Assembly (NCBI RefSeq): GCF_010500915.1
Contig: NZ_JAAAWP010000008.1
Location: 144,824-208,823, forward strand
DNA: 64,000 nt
Source of the DNA: Alteromonas hispanica
GTDB lineage: Bacteria; Pseudomonadota; Gammaproteobacteria; Enterobacterales; Alteromonadaceae
Direction of reading: 5' to 3'
Shown here: in pieces, positions 16,035 through 26,296 of the stretch
How the letters are laid out: every line of letters begins with the position of its first letter
How positions within the stretch are numbered: position 1 is the stretch's first letter
Translations under genes and position numbers: made by a program
The notes under the pieces: generated by a model
What the model was told of the DNA's origin: nothing
Seen by the model: only the letters and a program-made list of their open reading frames with translations
Database searches by the model: none

Positions 16035-18779
16035 ATGTATAGAAATCAACAAAGCAAACTCACAAGAAGCATTCGCCTCGCCATTACAATGGGCGCATTA
16101 AGCGGTATGACAATGCCGGTTGCATTTGCACAACAGCAGCAAGACGAACAAGAGCAAAACAATAAAACGGAAGTCATCGAAGTTACCGGAATTCGCGGCA
16201 GCCAAAAAGCAAACATCAACGCTAAGCGTTTTTCCAATGCTATTGTCGACGCAATTACAGCGGAGGATATTGGCAAGTTTCCAGATAAAAACGTGGCTGA
16301 AACGCTAGCACGAGTGCCTGGTATAACTATTGATAGAGATTTCGGTGAAGGCCAAGGCGTTACCATTCGTGGTGTGCAACCAGATCAAAACTTGACCTTA
16401 GTGAATGGTCAAGCAGTAGGTACTGGGCAATGGTTTGTACTATCAGATGCCACACGTAACTTTAACTTTGAAATTTTAGCCTCCGAAATGATTGCGGGAC
16501 TTGAAGTATACAAGTCATCTCAAGCTGATATTGACGAAGGCGCGTTAGGCGGTACGGTAATACTAAAAACCAGAAAGCCATTCGACTTAGAGGCAAACTC
16601 TGGTCAATTGTCTATTGAAGGCCAGTACGGCGACATCGCCGACGCTTTAGACCCTTCCGTATCTGGCTTATACAGCTGGAAAAATGAAGAAGAAACATTT
16701 GGTATCTTGTTTTCGGGCTCATACCAAGAACGTACCGTAGAGCGTGAGACCAACGAAGACTTTGGTTGGTTTGGCCCTAGCATTCCACGTATCGACCCGC
16801 TTATCGAAGCGCCAAGCGGTGCGCAGGAAAAAGGAGCGCTCCCTTGGGGAATGGGTTCTGCTTTATTTAAACAAGATCGTGAGCGGGTTGGTTTCGATGT
16901 TACCGCGCAATGGGCACCAACCGATAACTTCGATATGTCGGTGCACTATTTATCGTCTACGCTTAAAGCAGACAACGTAAACTCAAATCTTATCGGTATT
17001 CCATTTCGCGGCATTGCCTATATGGGTACAGATACCAATACGGGTACTGTGAGCGACGGCGTTGTAGAATCGCTTAATGTAACTGGTTTGCCGCAGCGTC
17101 CAGCTTGGGCCCGCTTCATTGCGTATGACAATATTTTCCGCGACGGTTCAGAGATGTCTACGGAGATTATTGATATTGAAGGTAACTATCTTACCGACAA
17201 TGGTGTGCTGCATTTCCAAATTGGTACCACAACGGGTGAGGGCGAGAACCGCGATTTCTTTACCGAGTTTTGGGCTGATGCTAACGATCCTCGCGCCGCG
17301 TTCGATTTTTATAACCCAGGCGGTGATTCGCCCTATATCGACTTTACTACTGCAAGTCCGTGGTTAGCTAACCCAACAGACGAGATGTGGTTGGGCGGCA
17401 TATTCGACCAGTTTAACAGCACAGAAGATACTGAAAACTATGTGCAGTTTGATTACGAGCACTCTGTAGATTGGGGCGCTATTACCGAAGTGAAAACTGG
17501 GGTTAAACGCCGCGATAGAAGTTTTTCACAGTCGCGTTACAGAACCGACTTAGCTAATTTAGCGCCAGTAGGTGAGGGAAGCTTAGGGCCTGCATCTGAT
17601 TTTTGGAGCGGCGATATGCTAAACGTGTCTCACAGCGAGACCAATGCGGTAGCAGCAAGCTATTTCTTCCCAGATAAAGACAGCATGTACAACGCATTTT
17701 ATAACGTCGCCGAGTGTTCAGGCGATGAAACAACGTTGTGCCGCACTACAGACCGCTTCTTGCCAGAGTCTTCTTTTGAAGTAGAAGAAGACATTACAGC
17801 GCTATATGTCATGGCCAAGTTTAGCGGTGAAGGCTTTAGAGGTAACATGGGTTTACGCTATGTAGAGACCGACTCAACCTCGAATGGATTTGACTTAAAT
17901 TCTGGTGAAGCGGTTTCGTTTGACGGTGGGTATAATGAATGGCTGCCAAGCATTAACTTGTCTTACGATTTAGCTGAAGACGTATTAGTCAGAATGGCTG
18001 CATCACGGGTACTAACTCGTCCTGCGCCTTTCCAATTAGCACCTGCAGTTAATTTAACGCCCGAAACCAGTTCAGGCTCTGCCGGTAACCCGCAGTTAGA
18101 TCCGCTTACCGCAAATCAGTTTGAAGTAGGTGCCGAGTGGTACTTTAGCGAATCGTCTATTGCGGCAATCACGGTATTTAAGAAAGATATTAACGACTTT
18201 ATCTTTACTAAAACCGTGTCTCGCGAAATTGATGGCCAGCAAATTAATCAGCTAAGAACCCCTGAAAATGGCGGTTCAACCAGCATTGACGGTGTTGAAG
18301 TACAAGTGCAGCACGTGTTTGAAAATGGGTTTGGTGGCTACGCTAACTACACCTATACCGACGTAGCAGATGCACAGGTTGACGAAGCGGTGCCAGTAAC
18401 TGATGCCGACGGCAATATAACAGGGGCAACACTAGCTTCTCGCACAGTTAGCTTTCCAAATACGTCCAAAGACTCTTTCAACGTTGGGGTGTTCTACGAA
18501 ACTGACTTGTACAGCGCGCGTCTAAACTACAACTATCGTTCGGAGTACTTTATTGCCCAAGCGGAAATAGGCGATCAGTTCCGCGATGAGCAATCGCAGC
18601 TTGATGCGCAGCTTAGCTGGAATATTACCGAAACTATTACGCTTAAAGCTGAAGCCCTTAACTTAACCAATGAAATTTGGGAGAACTACTATGTTCGCTC
18701 AAGTGATGGTAAGCGACTTGGTGGAACGCAAAGTGCTAATGGACGCCGTTTCTTTGTAGGCGCTAGCATGAGGTTCTAA
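16035..18779 (+). CDS. TonB-dependent receptor for GlcNAc/chitooligosaccharides
   Basis: A 914-residue outer-membrane receptor. It has a signal peptide ending near MPVAFAQ (about residue 33), a TonB box-like TEVIEVTG (about 45-52), a plug domain (about 65-175, with AETLARVPGITIDR and GVTIRGVQPDQN) and a long beta-barrel ending in the usual aromatic (FVGASMRF). The pattern matches the large Xanthomonas/Caulobacter-type sugar receptors (TIGR01782 group). A perfect NagR operator sits immediately upstream, and a hexosaminidase and the nag operon follow. It therefore presumably takes up chitin oligomers or GlcNAc across the outer membrane with TonB-ExbBD energy. The substrate is inferred from context. 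Confidence 0.92.
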   Translation: MYRNQQSKLTRSIRLAITMGALSGMTMPVAFAQQQQDEQEQNNKTEVIEVTGIRGSQKANINAKRFSNAIVDAITAEDIGKFPDKNVAETLARVPGITIDRDFGEGQGVTIRGVQPDQNLTLVNGQAVGTGQWFVLSDATRNFNFEILASEMIAGLEVYKSSQADIDEGALGGTVILKTRKPFDLEANSGQLSIEGQYGDIADALDPSVSGLYSWKNEEETFGILFSGSYQERTVERETNEDFGWFGPSIPRIDPLIEAPSGAQEKGALPWGMGSALFKQDRERVGFDVTAQWAPTDNFDMSVHYLSSTLKADNVNSNLIGIPFRGIAYMGTDTNTGTVSDGVVESLNVTGLPQRPAWARFIAYDNIFRDGSEMSTEIIDIEGNYLTDNGVLHFQIGTTTGEGENRDFFTEFWADANDPRAAFDFYNPGGDSPYIDFTTASPWLANPTDEMWLGGIFDQFNSTEDTENYVQFDYEHSVDWGAITEVKTGVKRRDRSFSQSRYRTDLANLAPVGEGSLGPASDFWSGDMLNVSHSETNAVAASYFFPDKDSMYNAFYNVAECSGDETTLCRTTDRFLPESSFEVEEDITALYVMAKFSGEGFRGNMGLRYVETDSTSNGFDLNSGEAVSFDGGYNEWLPSINLSYDLAEDVLVRMAASRVLTRPAPFQLAPAVNLTPETSSGSAGNPQLDPLTANQFEVGAEWYFSESSIAAITVFKKDINDFIFTKTVSREIDGQQINQLRTPENGGSTSIDGVEVQVQHVFENGFGGYANYTYTDVADAQVDEAVPVTDADGNITGATLASRTVSFPNTSKDSFNVGVFYETDLYSARLNYNYRSEYFIAQAEIGDQFRDEQSQLDAQLSWNITETITLKAEALNLTNEIWENYYVRSSDGKRLGGTQSANGRRFFVGASMRF

Positions 18780-18814
18780 TCCCTCAGAGTTCTGAAATCT
18801 CAACGTTTTATCTC

Positions 18815-18846
18815 TTAGCGAATTAGAACGTTAGTGAATTAGAACT
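18815..18846. repeat. 16-bp tandem duplication
   Basis: TTAGCGAATTAGAACG is followed directly by TTAGTGAATTAGAACT in the spacer between the TonB receptor and hexosaminidase genes. Just after it, a GC-rich imperfect hairpin (about 18857-18883) may reduce read-through. Function unknown. Confidence 0.5.
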
Positions 18847-18991
18847 TTAAAAGAATGAGGGGCAGGGCATTTGCCTTGCCTCTACAGTTTTGCTCCGGCA
18901 GTTGATTAGGCAAATGGCTTAAAAAACTGTTTGAGAAAGCAAGTTCAAAGAACGGCTTGAAAAAGCGAAAGAAACAACAAGGAATTATAGA

Positions 18992-21676
18992 GTGAGACGT
19001 ATCTTAGGTTTATCGCTGTCGCTATTGGCTGGTTGTGCACTGAGTGCCAATGCCGCGGTGAAGATGGGTGAAGTAAAACCTGCCCCTACATTAAAACCCG
19101 AGCAAGCTGCGTTAAATGCGTTGGGACAGCACCTTGATGTAAATTACAACGTGCTAAGCAATCTCGATGATACATTTTGTAAGACCTTCATTTTAAAAGG
19201 TGATTGTTTTTCATCTCGCATCCAATTGCTTGCGAAAGAGCAAAGTATTGCCGCAACCACCTCACTTTATTTTAGTCATATCGCGCCAATCCGGGGCTTT
19301 TCCTCTGAAAGCAATATTGCGATAACACACCTAAATGGCGACCTCCATCGGTTAACATTCAATGAAGCTGTTCCGGCCAATACGCCTGTAAGCATTGATA
19401 TTGCTGCCCCGTTTTGGCATGCATCTCGTTCAGACGCGATGGCGAATTACTATCTCACATTGGGCGAGTTATCTCCTGTTGTGGTGGCCTCTACCACTCG
19501 TGTCAAAGAGCTTGGCAGTGGGTTACTTGTCAATCGGCACACGGGTGACTGGTTAAAAGAAGATCAGTACAAGCGAGCCAACATCGACAACGTGCCGCTT
19601 ATGGATAGCGAGTATATGTATGAGAAGCTGGAGCGGGAAGAGCCGTCAGCCACCTTGCCTCTAGAAAGGCTAAATAGGTCATACCGCGTGATCCCCAAGG
19701 TGTTGGTACAAGAAAATACGGGCAACACAATAAGGGCGACAGGCGTAACGTTTTCGGAAAAAGATGCCGAGCTACTAGCCCCTGCTCGAGCACAAATGTC
19801 ATTCTTTGGTCTTGAAGAGCAACCCGACGGCCTGATGGTATCGGTGGTCATTAGTGATGAGTCCACGCAGCGTGCTGCCTTAAAACAGAGCGTGAGGCTA
19901 GATGCTGCATCTAAACCCTCTACCAATTCGGCTGCGAAGCCTTCTTTAGCCGAACAGGCAAAACATAACGATAGCAGTTATGAGCTTGTTGTAAGTGAAA
20001 CAGGCATTGAGATAAACGCAGTTAATCACGTTGCAGCAAATTACGCCCTGCTCACGCTTATGCAGCTTTACAATCAACGCGACAAAGAGTTTACGGCTAC
20101 CTCTATTAAAGACTCACCGCGATATGACTTTCGCGGTATGCATATGGACGTAGCGCGACACTTCCCCGGTAAACAAGCTATAAAAAGCGTAATCACGCAA
20201 ATGTTCACTTATAAGTTAAATACTCTGCATTTGCACCTTAGTGACGATGAAGGTTGGCGTATTGAAATAGAGTCATTGCCTGAGCTTACGAATACTGGCG
20301 CATACCGTTGTCACGATTTATCAGAAACTCAATGCTTACTTCCGCAGCTTGGCAGTGGTCCGCATAGAAACGCCATCGGAAACGGCTACCTCTCTAAAGA
20401 GGACTACATAGAGTTAGTACGTTATGCACACCAGCGAGGCATAGAAATCATTCCATCTCTTGATATGCCAGGTCACGCGAGAGCAGCCATTGTGTCTATG
20501 AACGCTCGATACGAACGCTTTATGAAAGAGGGCAATAAAGAGGCCGCGATGCAATACTTGCTGGTAGATAAAGGCGACACTACCCGCTACGAAAGCGTGC
20601 AGTTTTATAACGACAATACGGTAAACCCCTGTTTAGACAGCACGTACGCGTTTATCGATACGGTTATGCAAGAGATTAAGGCGTTGCATGCGGCAGCAAA
20701 CGTACCTTTGACACGCTTTCATATTGGTGCGGATGAAACCGCAGGAGCATGGACTGAATCACCGGTATGTCATGCTAAAGGGGTAAATATCGACAGTATT
20801 TTGCCTGAATTTGTTACCCGAGTGCAGCAACTTGCTACAAAAGCGGGGCTAGCCATAGGTGGGTGGAGTGATGGTATGGAAAAAGCTGCCTCTACCCTAG
20901 ACAACAAGCAAGCATATACTAATGTATGGCATCTTTTAGCGGCGGGTGGAAACGATACCGTAGCCCATTTTGCCAATGAGAACATACCGGTAGTGCTGTC
21001 ATTTCCAGACGTGCTGTATTTCGACTTTCCCTATGCGAGTCATCCTCATGAACCAGGCTATTACTGGGGATCGAAGGCGACATCTAGCGAAAAAATCTTT
21101 TCTTTTATGCCTGAGAATTTGCCGCGGCACAGTAATATTTGGCAAAACAGAATGGGCAACGACTTTGAGGGATCGAAAACAAACAATACCGCGACGGTAA
21201 TAGGTATTCAGGGCCAACTTTGGAGCGAAGTAACGGTTAACCAGGCGGCAGTCGAATACATGGTTTTTCCGCGAATGCTGGCACTAGCTGAGCGTGCTTG
21301 GCATAAAAATGAGTGGCAGCCAAGCGGTTTGGTCCAAAGTGCTAGTTCTAACAGCAATAACGCTACTGCAAAATATACTCAGCGCCAGCAAGCTTGGCAC
21401 TACTTTAGAGACGCACTTTATACACAGCACTTACCAGCGCTTGTAAAACAGGGGATAAACGTGCGTGTACCAACCCCTGCCGCAGCTATTAAAGACAGTC
21501 AGCTTGTAATGAAACAGCTACCCGGCTTAATCAATGAGTACAGTTTAGACGGACAAACATGGCGAGAGTTTACCCAGCCTTTTTCTATCAACAGCAAGGG
21601 TAATAGTAATGTTCATGTGCGCACGAGAGTAGCAGGCACACAAGCATTCAGTCGAGCTTTGGTGTTACAAGGGTGA
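18992..21676 (+). CDS. hex: Lipoprotein beta-N-acetylhexosaminidase (GH20 chitobiase)
   Basis: An 894-residue exo-hexosaminidase that releases GlcNAc from chitobiose and longer oligomers. The N-terminus is a lipoprotein signal with lipobox LAGC (Cys15), predicting membrane anchoring. The order is a chitobiase N-terminal carbohydrate-binding-like domain (about 30-170), the GH20 accessory domain (about 215-375), the catalytic barrel starting at YDFRGMHMDVARHF, and a C-terminal Ig-like domain (about 810-894). The catalytic pair Asp581-Glu582 is in HIGADETAGAW. The start is GTG with CAAGGAAT upstream. It has no NagR site of its own and probably depends on the upstream receptor promoter. Confidence 0.93.
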   Translation: MRRILGLSLSLLAGCALSANAAVKMGEVKPAPTLKPEQAALNALGQHLDVNYNVLSNLDDTFCKTFILKGDCFSSRIQLLAKEQSIAATTSLYFSHIAPIRGFSSESNIAITHLNGDLHRLTFNEAVPANTPVSIDIAAPFWHASRSDAMANYYLTLGELSPVVVASTTRVKELGSGLLVNRHTGDWLKEDQYKRANIDNVPLMDSEYMYEKLEREEPSATLPLERLNRSYRVIPKVLVQENTGNTIRATGVTFSEKDAELLAPARAQMSFFGLEEQPDGLMVSVVISDESTQRAALKQSVRLDAASKPSTNSAAKPSLAEQAKHNDSSYELVVSETGIEINAVNHVAANYALLTLMQLYNQRDKEFTATSIKDSPRYDFRGMHMDVARHFPGKQAIKSVITQMFTYKLNTLHLHLSDDEGWRIEIESLPELTNTGAYRCHDLSETQCLLPQLGSGPHRNAIGNGYLSKEDYIELVRYAHQRGIEIIPSLDMPGHARAAIVSMNARYERFMKEGNKEAAMQYLLVDKGDTTRYESVQFYNDNTVNPCLDSTYAFIDTVMQEIKALHAAANVPLTRFHIGADETAGAWTESPVCHAKGVNIDSILPEFVTRVQQLATKAGLAIGGWSDGMEKAASTLDNKQAYTNVWHLLAAGGNDTVAHFANENIPVVLSFPDVLYFDFPYASHPHEPGYYWGSKATSSEKIFSFMPENLPRHSNIWQNRMGNDFEGSKTNNTATVIGIQGQLWSEVTVNQAAVEYMVFPRMLALAERAWHKNEWQPSGLVQSASSNSNNATAKYTQRQQAWHYFRDALYTQHLPALVKQGINVRVPTPAAAIKDSQLVMKQLPGLINEYSLDGQTWREFTQPFSINSKGNSNVHVRTRVAGTQAFSRALVLQG

Positions 21677-21704
21677 GCCTTAACTCATTGTTTTTATTAT
21701 CAAA

Positions 21705-21722
21705 AATGACAGCGCTGTCATT
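21705..21722. promoter_or_regulatory. NagR operator 3 (nagK promoter)
   Basis: AATGACAGCGCTGTCATT, a fully symmetric 18-base palindrome. It lies 55 bases before the nagK start and 26 bases after the hexosaminidase stop. It is the best match of the three sites and should control the nagK-nagB-nagA(-nagP) unit. Confidence 0.9.
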
Positions 21723-21776
21723 GCAAAAAGCGCTGTCTAAAAAATCAGGGACATACTCCCGCATGAGAAGATGTGA

Positions 21777-22679
21777 ATGAAATCTGACTTATTTTTTGTA
21801 GGAATAGACGGTGGCGGTACCAAGTGCCGAGCTCGTATAGAAGACAGCGATGGCATACTCATTGGTGAGAGCATCAGTGGGCCTGCCAATATCATGCGCG
21901 ATAGCGTGTTGGCAAAGCGCTCAATAGTTGAGGCTATCGAAAAAGCAATTGCTGTATCTGAGCTTTCTATACATCATGAGCAATGCGTGGTTGGCGCAGG
22001 CCTGGCCGGTGCAAATATTGCACAAGCGGCAGAAAAGTTTGGCGAATGGTCTCACCCTTTTCGTCAAATGCATTTGCTTAGCGACTTACATGCTGCCTGT
22101 TTAGGCGCACATAATGGGCAAGATGGCGCGGCAATTATCACCGGAACAGGCTCGTCGGCAACATGTTGGAATAACGGTGTGTTTACCGACATTGGCGGCC
22201 ATGGTTTTCCTATTGGTGATGTGGCAAGCGGTGCTTGGCTTGGCTTAAAGGCTGTACAGCATACCTTGCTCTGTTTAGACGGTTTACGCAAAGAAGACGA
22301 ATTGTCGGCAACCATTTGTGAGGCACTAAATACGCAAAATGCGAACGATATTGTCAGCGTATGCGCCACATTCAACACTCACCATTTTGCCGCGCTGGTA
22401 GAGCAAATATTGCCGCTACTTTACATCTCGATAGACAGTGTGGTGAGCCTATTCAAAGAGGGTGCAAAGTACATTGAGAGTGTGGCAAACGTGTTGCTGG
22501 CGAATAATGATTGTTCCCTCGCCATGATTGGCGGGCTAAGTACCATCTATTCTCAACATCTTCCTAGCGAGATAAGGGCACGTACTGTGTCGAGCAAGTC
22601 ATCGCCTCAGCAAGGCGCTCTGTTTTTCGCTAAGACCCGATTTTTCGATTTTCAATCCTCAAATTTAACAGGTGAATAA
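21777..22679 (+). CDS. nagK: N-acetylglucosamine kinase (BadF/BadG family)
   Basis: An ASKHA-fold kinase of 300 residues that phosphorylates cytosolic GlcNAc to GlcNAc-6-P, needed because uptake by NagP does not phosphorylate. The phosphate-1 loop VGIDGGGTKCRARI is at residues 8-21. ITGTGSSATCW forms the phosphate-2 region and IGGHGFPIGDVASGAWLG follows, all typical of the BadF/BadG/BcrA-type GlcNAc kinase. The ATG has GAGAAG upstream and follows a perfect NagR operator. The stop overlaps the next start by one base, so translation is probably coupled. Confidence 0.93.
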   Translation: MKSDLFFVGIDGGGTKCRARIEDSDGILIGESISGPANIMRDSVLAKRSIVEAIEKAIAVSELSIHHEQCVVGAGLAGANIAQAAEKFGEWSHPFRQMHLLSDLHAACLGAHNGQDGAAIITGTGSSATCWNNGVFTDIGGHGFPIGDVASGAWLGLKAVQHTLLCLDGLRKEDELSATICEALNTQNANDIVSVCATFNTHHFAALVEQILPLLYISIDSVVSLFKEGAKYIESVANVLLANNDCSLAMIGGLSTIYSQHLPSEIRARTVSSKSSPQQGALFFAKTRFFDFQSSNLTGE

Positions 22680-23707
22680 TGAATTTTTCAGTTATGGCTA
22701 AAGAAGCCAGAGAAGCTCCTTTAGTGATAGAGAATCAGTTATCAAGCAATGACGATAATGTGAAGCGAATTGCCGATAAGCTTCGCAGTATTAATCCTCA
22801 ACTTATCTACATTATAGGGCGCGGATCATCTGATCACGCAGGAGTTTTCGGTAAATATTTATTTGAAACCGAGCTGGGTATACCCGTGTGTAGCGCGGCT
22901 CTCAGTATTGCTGGCGTGTTTAATAAGCAATTAAAACTGAATAATGCGGTAGCCTTTGTTATTTCACAGTCGGGAAGAAGTCCTGATATTTTAAGGCAAG
23001 CCGAATCTGCTAAACAGGGTGGGGCGTTTACAATTGCCATTGTGAATGATGAAGCGTCGCCGCTGGCCCATTTGGCCGATGCGGTTATTCCAATTTCTGC
23101 TGGCGAAGAAAAAGCTGTTGCTGCAACTAAAAGCTATTTAGCAACGTTGTCTGCGCTGCTACATTTATGCGCCCATTGGGGTAAAAACGATAAATTACTT
23201 GCATCGCTTCAACTGTTGCCTGCTAGCTTAGACTCAGTAGTGAGCGCGCCAATGCAGCTAACCACTGAGTTTTTAATAGCAACGCGAAACTGCATTATAT
23301 TGGGTCGCGGCTTCGGATATGCGATTGGTAGGGAAGTGGCGCTTAAATTGAAAGAAGTGTTGGGCATTCATGCCGAGGCATTTAGTAGCGCCGAGTTTAT
23401 CCACGGGCCAGTTACATTAGTTGAGCAGCAATTAAAAATAGTGTCGCTGCTTGTTAATGATGAAAGCGAATCGCTTCACAGAGGTATTATGGGTGATGTA
23501 ATAAGCCGCGGCGCTCAATGCACAGAAATAAATTCTGGCACAGCGATCAATGCTGCCAGAGCGAACAATGATAGTGGCCTTCATCCTCGTTTGCTACCCT
23601 TGCTTATTATGCAGCGTTTCTATTTGGATATTGAACATATTGCCGTAGATATGGGGCTCAATCCAGACACGCCACCAGGACTTAACAAGGTAACGAAAAC
23701 ACAATGA
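22679..23707 (+). CDS. nagB2: Glucosamine-6-phosphate deaminase, SIS-domain type (NagB-II)
   Basis: 342 residues with two SIS domains, related to GlmS/AgaS rather than to classical NagB. It converts glucosamine-6-P to fructose-6-P and ammonia. IIGRGSSDHAGVFGKYLFE near residue 40 and ISQSGRSPD near residue 100 are sugar-phosphate-binding segments. VGAEKAVAATKSYLATL-type and EVALKLKEVLGIHAEAFSSAEFIHGP segments continue the fold. This non-orthologous form was described in the Shewanella GlcNAc pathway. It overlaps nagA by 4 bases. Confidence 0.92.
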   Translation: MNFSVMAKEAREAPLVIENQLSSNDDNVKRIADKLRSINPQLIYIIGRGSSDHAGVFGKYLFETELGIPVCSAALSIAGVFNKQLKLNNAVAFVISQSGRSPDILRQAESAKQGGAFTIAIVNDEASPLAHLADAVIPISAGEEKAVAATKSYLATLSALLHLCAHWGKNDKLLASLQLLPASLDSVVSAPMQLTTEFLIATRNCIILGRGFGYAIGREVALKLKEVLGIHAEAFSSAEFIHGPVTLVEQQLKIVSLLVNDESESLHRGIMGDVISRGAQCTEINSGTAINAARANNDSGLHPRLLPLLIMQRFYLDIEHIAVDMGLNPDTPPGLNKVTKTQ

Positions 23708-24867
23708 AAAAAACTATTCACGTTGATTCCGTCTTGGTGAAAGGCGAGTGGAAAACACAGCAGGCCATAACAATTGAAAACGGCAATATTTCTGCCATCG
23801 TCGATAGCAGCGACAAAGAGCGAAATGTTACCAATAGCACGGATGAGCATATTAAAGGAACGGTTATCCCAGGCTATGTAGATACCCAAGTGAATGGTGG
23901 TGGGGGCGTTATGTTTAATCACGCCCCCACGTTAGAGAGTGTAAATACTATTGCCAATGCCCATGCTCAATTTGGTACTACGAGTTTGTTTCCCACACTT
24001 ATCACCGATGACCTTGCCACCATTTGCAGCGCCGCCGATGCTATATCTCAGGCTATACGCTTAAATCACCCCTCTATTATGGGCGTTCATTTTGAAGGGC
24101 CGCATTTGTCGGTAGCAAAAAAAGGAGTGCACAAAGCTGCGCATATCAGGTCAATCTCAGATGAAGAGTTGGCGGTATATACGCGAAAAGACATTGGCCA
24201 AGTCATTGTTACCGTGGCGCCAGAAAATGTGTCGCCTGAGGTTATACAAGCCCTTGTTAAAGAGAATGTGATTGTTGCGCTGGGCCATTCAAATGCGCCG
24301 TATGAGGTGGTGCAGCAAGCCCTTTATGCTGGTGCTACTGGGTTCACCCACTTATTTAATGCCATGTCGCCATTAACCTCTAGAGAGCCGGGTATGGTGG
24401 GCGCTGCACTTTTATCTGATGCTATTTGCGGTCTGATTGTCGATCACCAACATCTCCACACAAAGTCGGCTGAACTTGCCTGCAAAATAAAAGGCGAAGA
24501 GGGCATTATGCTGGTAACCGATGCCATGGCTCATGTTGGAGGAGTTGAAGATACCGTATCTTTTTTCGACACTAAGATTACACGCACAATAACCCCTACA
24601 GGCGAAAAGCTAACCACACCAGATGGCACACTGGCAGGCAGTTGTTTAGATATGCATTCGGCGCTAATTCACTGTGTTAACGATTTAGGCGTATCGCTTA
24701 AAAGTGCAAGTGTAATGGCGAGCACTACGGCCTCTCGCTTCACCTGCACCCAGAATAACATTGGCCAATTAATACCGGGAGCCGCGGCTAATTTTGTTGT
24801 GCTCGATGAGCAGCTTCACCTCAAGCAGGTGTGGCAGCAAGGTAAGAGACTAGATGAAGCCGAATAA
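23704..24867 (+). CDS. nagA: N-acetylglucosamine-6-phosphate deacetylase
   Basis: An amidohydrolase that removes acetate from GlcNAc-6-P. The 387-residue product shows the metal and substrate motifs PGYVDTQVNGGGG, GVHFEGPHLS, ALGHSNAPYE, THLFNAMSPL and the catalytic aspartate in LVTDAMAHVG. The order follows the family. Its ATG overlaps the nagB2 stop, so it is in the same operon as nagK and nagB2. Acetate and fructose-6-P would be the net products of the pathway. Confidence 0.95.
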   Translation: MKKTIHVDSVLVKGEWKTQQAITIENGNISAIVDSSDKERNVTNSTDEHIKGTVIPGYVDTQVNGGGGVMFNHAPTLESVNTIANAHAQFGTTSLFPTLITDDLATICSAADAISQAIRLNHPSIMGVHFEGPHLSVAKKGVHKAAHIRSISDEELAVYTRKDIGQVIVTVAPENVSPEVIQALVKENVIVALGHSNAPYEVVQQALYAGATGFTHLFNAMSPLTSREPGMVGAALLSDAICGLIVDHQHLHTKSAELACKIKGEEGIMLVTDAMAHVGGVEDTVSFFDTKITRTITPTGEKLTTPDGTLAGSCLDMHSALIHCVNDLGVSLKSASVMASTTASRFTCTQNNIGQLIPGAAANFVVLDEQLHLKQVWQQGKRLDEAE

Positions 24868-24934
24868 GTGTTGATAAAAAGTAATCACTAAAATCACGAA
24901 AAAACAAAAACAAATATTTAGAGAGAGCGTAACA

Positions 24935-26296
24935 ATGACCCTTCATGCCCAAACAAGCGCATTACCACCAAGTGGCCTTGCGCGCTTTACCCCAATAATA
25001 AGTATTGGGCTACTGTTCTTTATTTTTGGTTTTATAACTTGGTTAAACGGCGCGCTTATTCCATTTTTACAGATGGTTTGCGAGCTTACTGAAATTCAAG
25101 CGCTGCTTATTGCCTTTTGTTTTTACATTGCCTACGTGGTTATGGCGCTTCCAATGGCAAAAATACTCGAAAAAACAGGTTATCAAAAAGGCATGAGTTT
25201 AGGGCTAGGTATTATTGCCCTTGGTTGTGTTCTGTTTGTGCCCGCTGCCCTAAGTGCTTGGTTTCCCGTGTTTTTGTTAGCACAGTTTGTTGTGGGCAGC
25301 GGCCTTACCATACTGCAAACGGCCTCTAACCCCTTCATAGTGAGGCTGGGTAGCGAAGAAAGCGCGGCTGCCCGCATTGCTTTTATGGGGCTTTTAAATA
25401 AAGCCGCCGGCGTATTAGCGCCCATTATATTTACCGCGTTAGTACTAAATGGCTTACCCGATGTGAATCAGGAAATGCTATCTGCAATGGCAGAGCAAGA
25501 GCGCACGGCGTTAATTAGCGATATGTCGGTGTCTCTTATACAGCCATACATAGGTATGGCTATTGCTCTCGCATTGCTGGCGCTGGGCTTCACAAAAATA
25601 AATTTACCCGCTATCGGAGAAGGCACTACTGAGCAAAACTCTGATTCGGCGATAAATGCAGAAAGTAGCCTTAATACACCGCAAGCGGACAAGCGTATTT
25701 TACAGTTTCCTCATTTAGTATTGGGCGCAATAAGTCTGTTTTTTTACGTAGGGGTAGAGGTGGTTGCTGGCGACACTATCGGCTTATACGGTTCATCCCT
25801 TGGAGTTGATAATGCCACCACGCTAACCTCTTACACTATGGTGGCGATGGTTATTGGTTATGCCATCGGTTTAGTGTGCATTCCTCGAATATTTTCTCAG
25901 CAGGCTGCACTGCTTGGTTCTGCTGTTACCGGCGTGCTTTTAACATTCGCCATTTTGTTTGCTTCAGACACGAGTACGTCAATTGCAGACGTGTTATGGG
26001 GCTGGGCTGGAATTCAAGCATTACCAAACAGCGTTGCGCTTATCGCATTACTTGGGTTTGCTAATGCGCTAGTGTGGCCTGCCATTTGGCCGTTGGCACT
26101 TAATAATTTGGGTAAATATACCGCGCAAGGCTCTGCGCTACTTATTATGGGTATAGCCGGTGGCGCAATATTGCCAATGGTGTATGGCGGTGCGAGCGAG
26201 TGGGTTGGCGGGCAATACGCCTACGCTATAATGTTGCCTTGTTACTGCTTTATTGGCTATTACGCTATTTGGGGAAGTAAAAAGCAAAGTTGGTAA
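24935..26296 (+). CDS. nagP: N-acetylglucosamine permease (MFS, FucP-like NagP)
   Basis: A 453-residue inner-membrane transporter with about 12 hydrophobic helices, of the FucP/GluP branch of the major facilitator superfamily. The first helices (LLFFIFGFITWLNGALIPFLQ) and SNPFIVRLGSEESAAARI are typical of the FHS family. It sits 67 bases after nagA with AGAGAGAG before the ATG, and context points to proton-driven GlcNAc uptake. The central loop (about 230-255) is hydrophilic and Ser/Asn-rich, dividing two six-helix halves. No separate NagR operator is seen before it. Confidence 0.9.
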   Translation: MTLHAQTSALPPSGLARFTPIISIGLLFFIFGFITWLNGALIPFLQMVCELTEIQALLIAFCFYIAYVVMALPMAKILEKTGYQKGMSLGLGIIALGCVLFVPAALSAWFPVFLLAQFVVGSGLTILQTASNPFIVRLGSEESAAARIAFMGLLNKAAGVLAPIIFTALVLNGLPDVNQEMLSAMAEQERTALISDMSVSLIQPYIGMAIALALLALGFTKINLPAIGEGTTEQNSDSAINAESSLNTPQADKRILQFPHLVLGAISLFFYVGVEVVAGDTIGLYGSSLGVDNATTLTSYTMVAMVIGYAIGLVCIPRIFSQQAALLGSAVTGVLLTFAILFASDTSTSIADVLWGWAGIQALPNSVALIALLGFANALVWPAIWPLALNNLGKYTAQGSALLIMGIAGGAILPMVYGGASEWVGGQYAYAIMLPCYCFIGYYAIWGSKKQSW

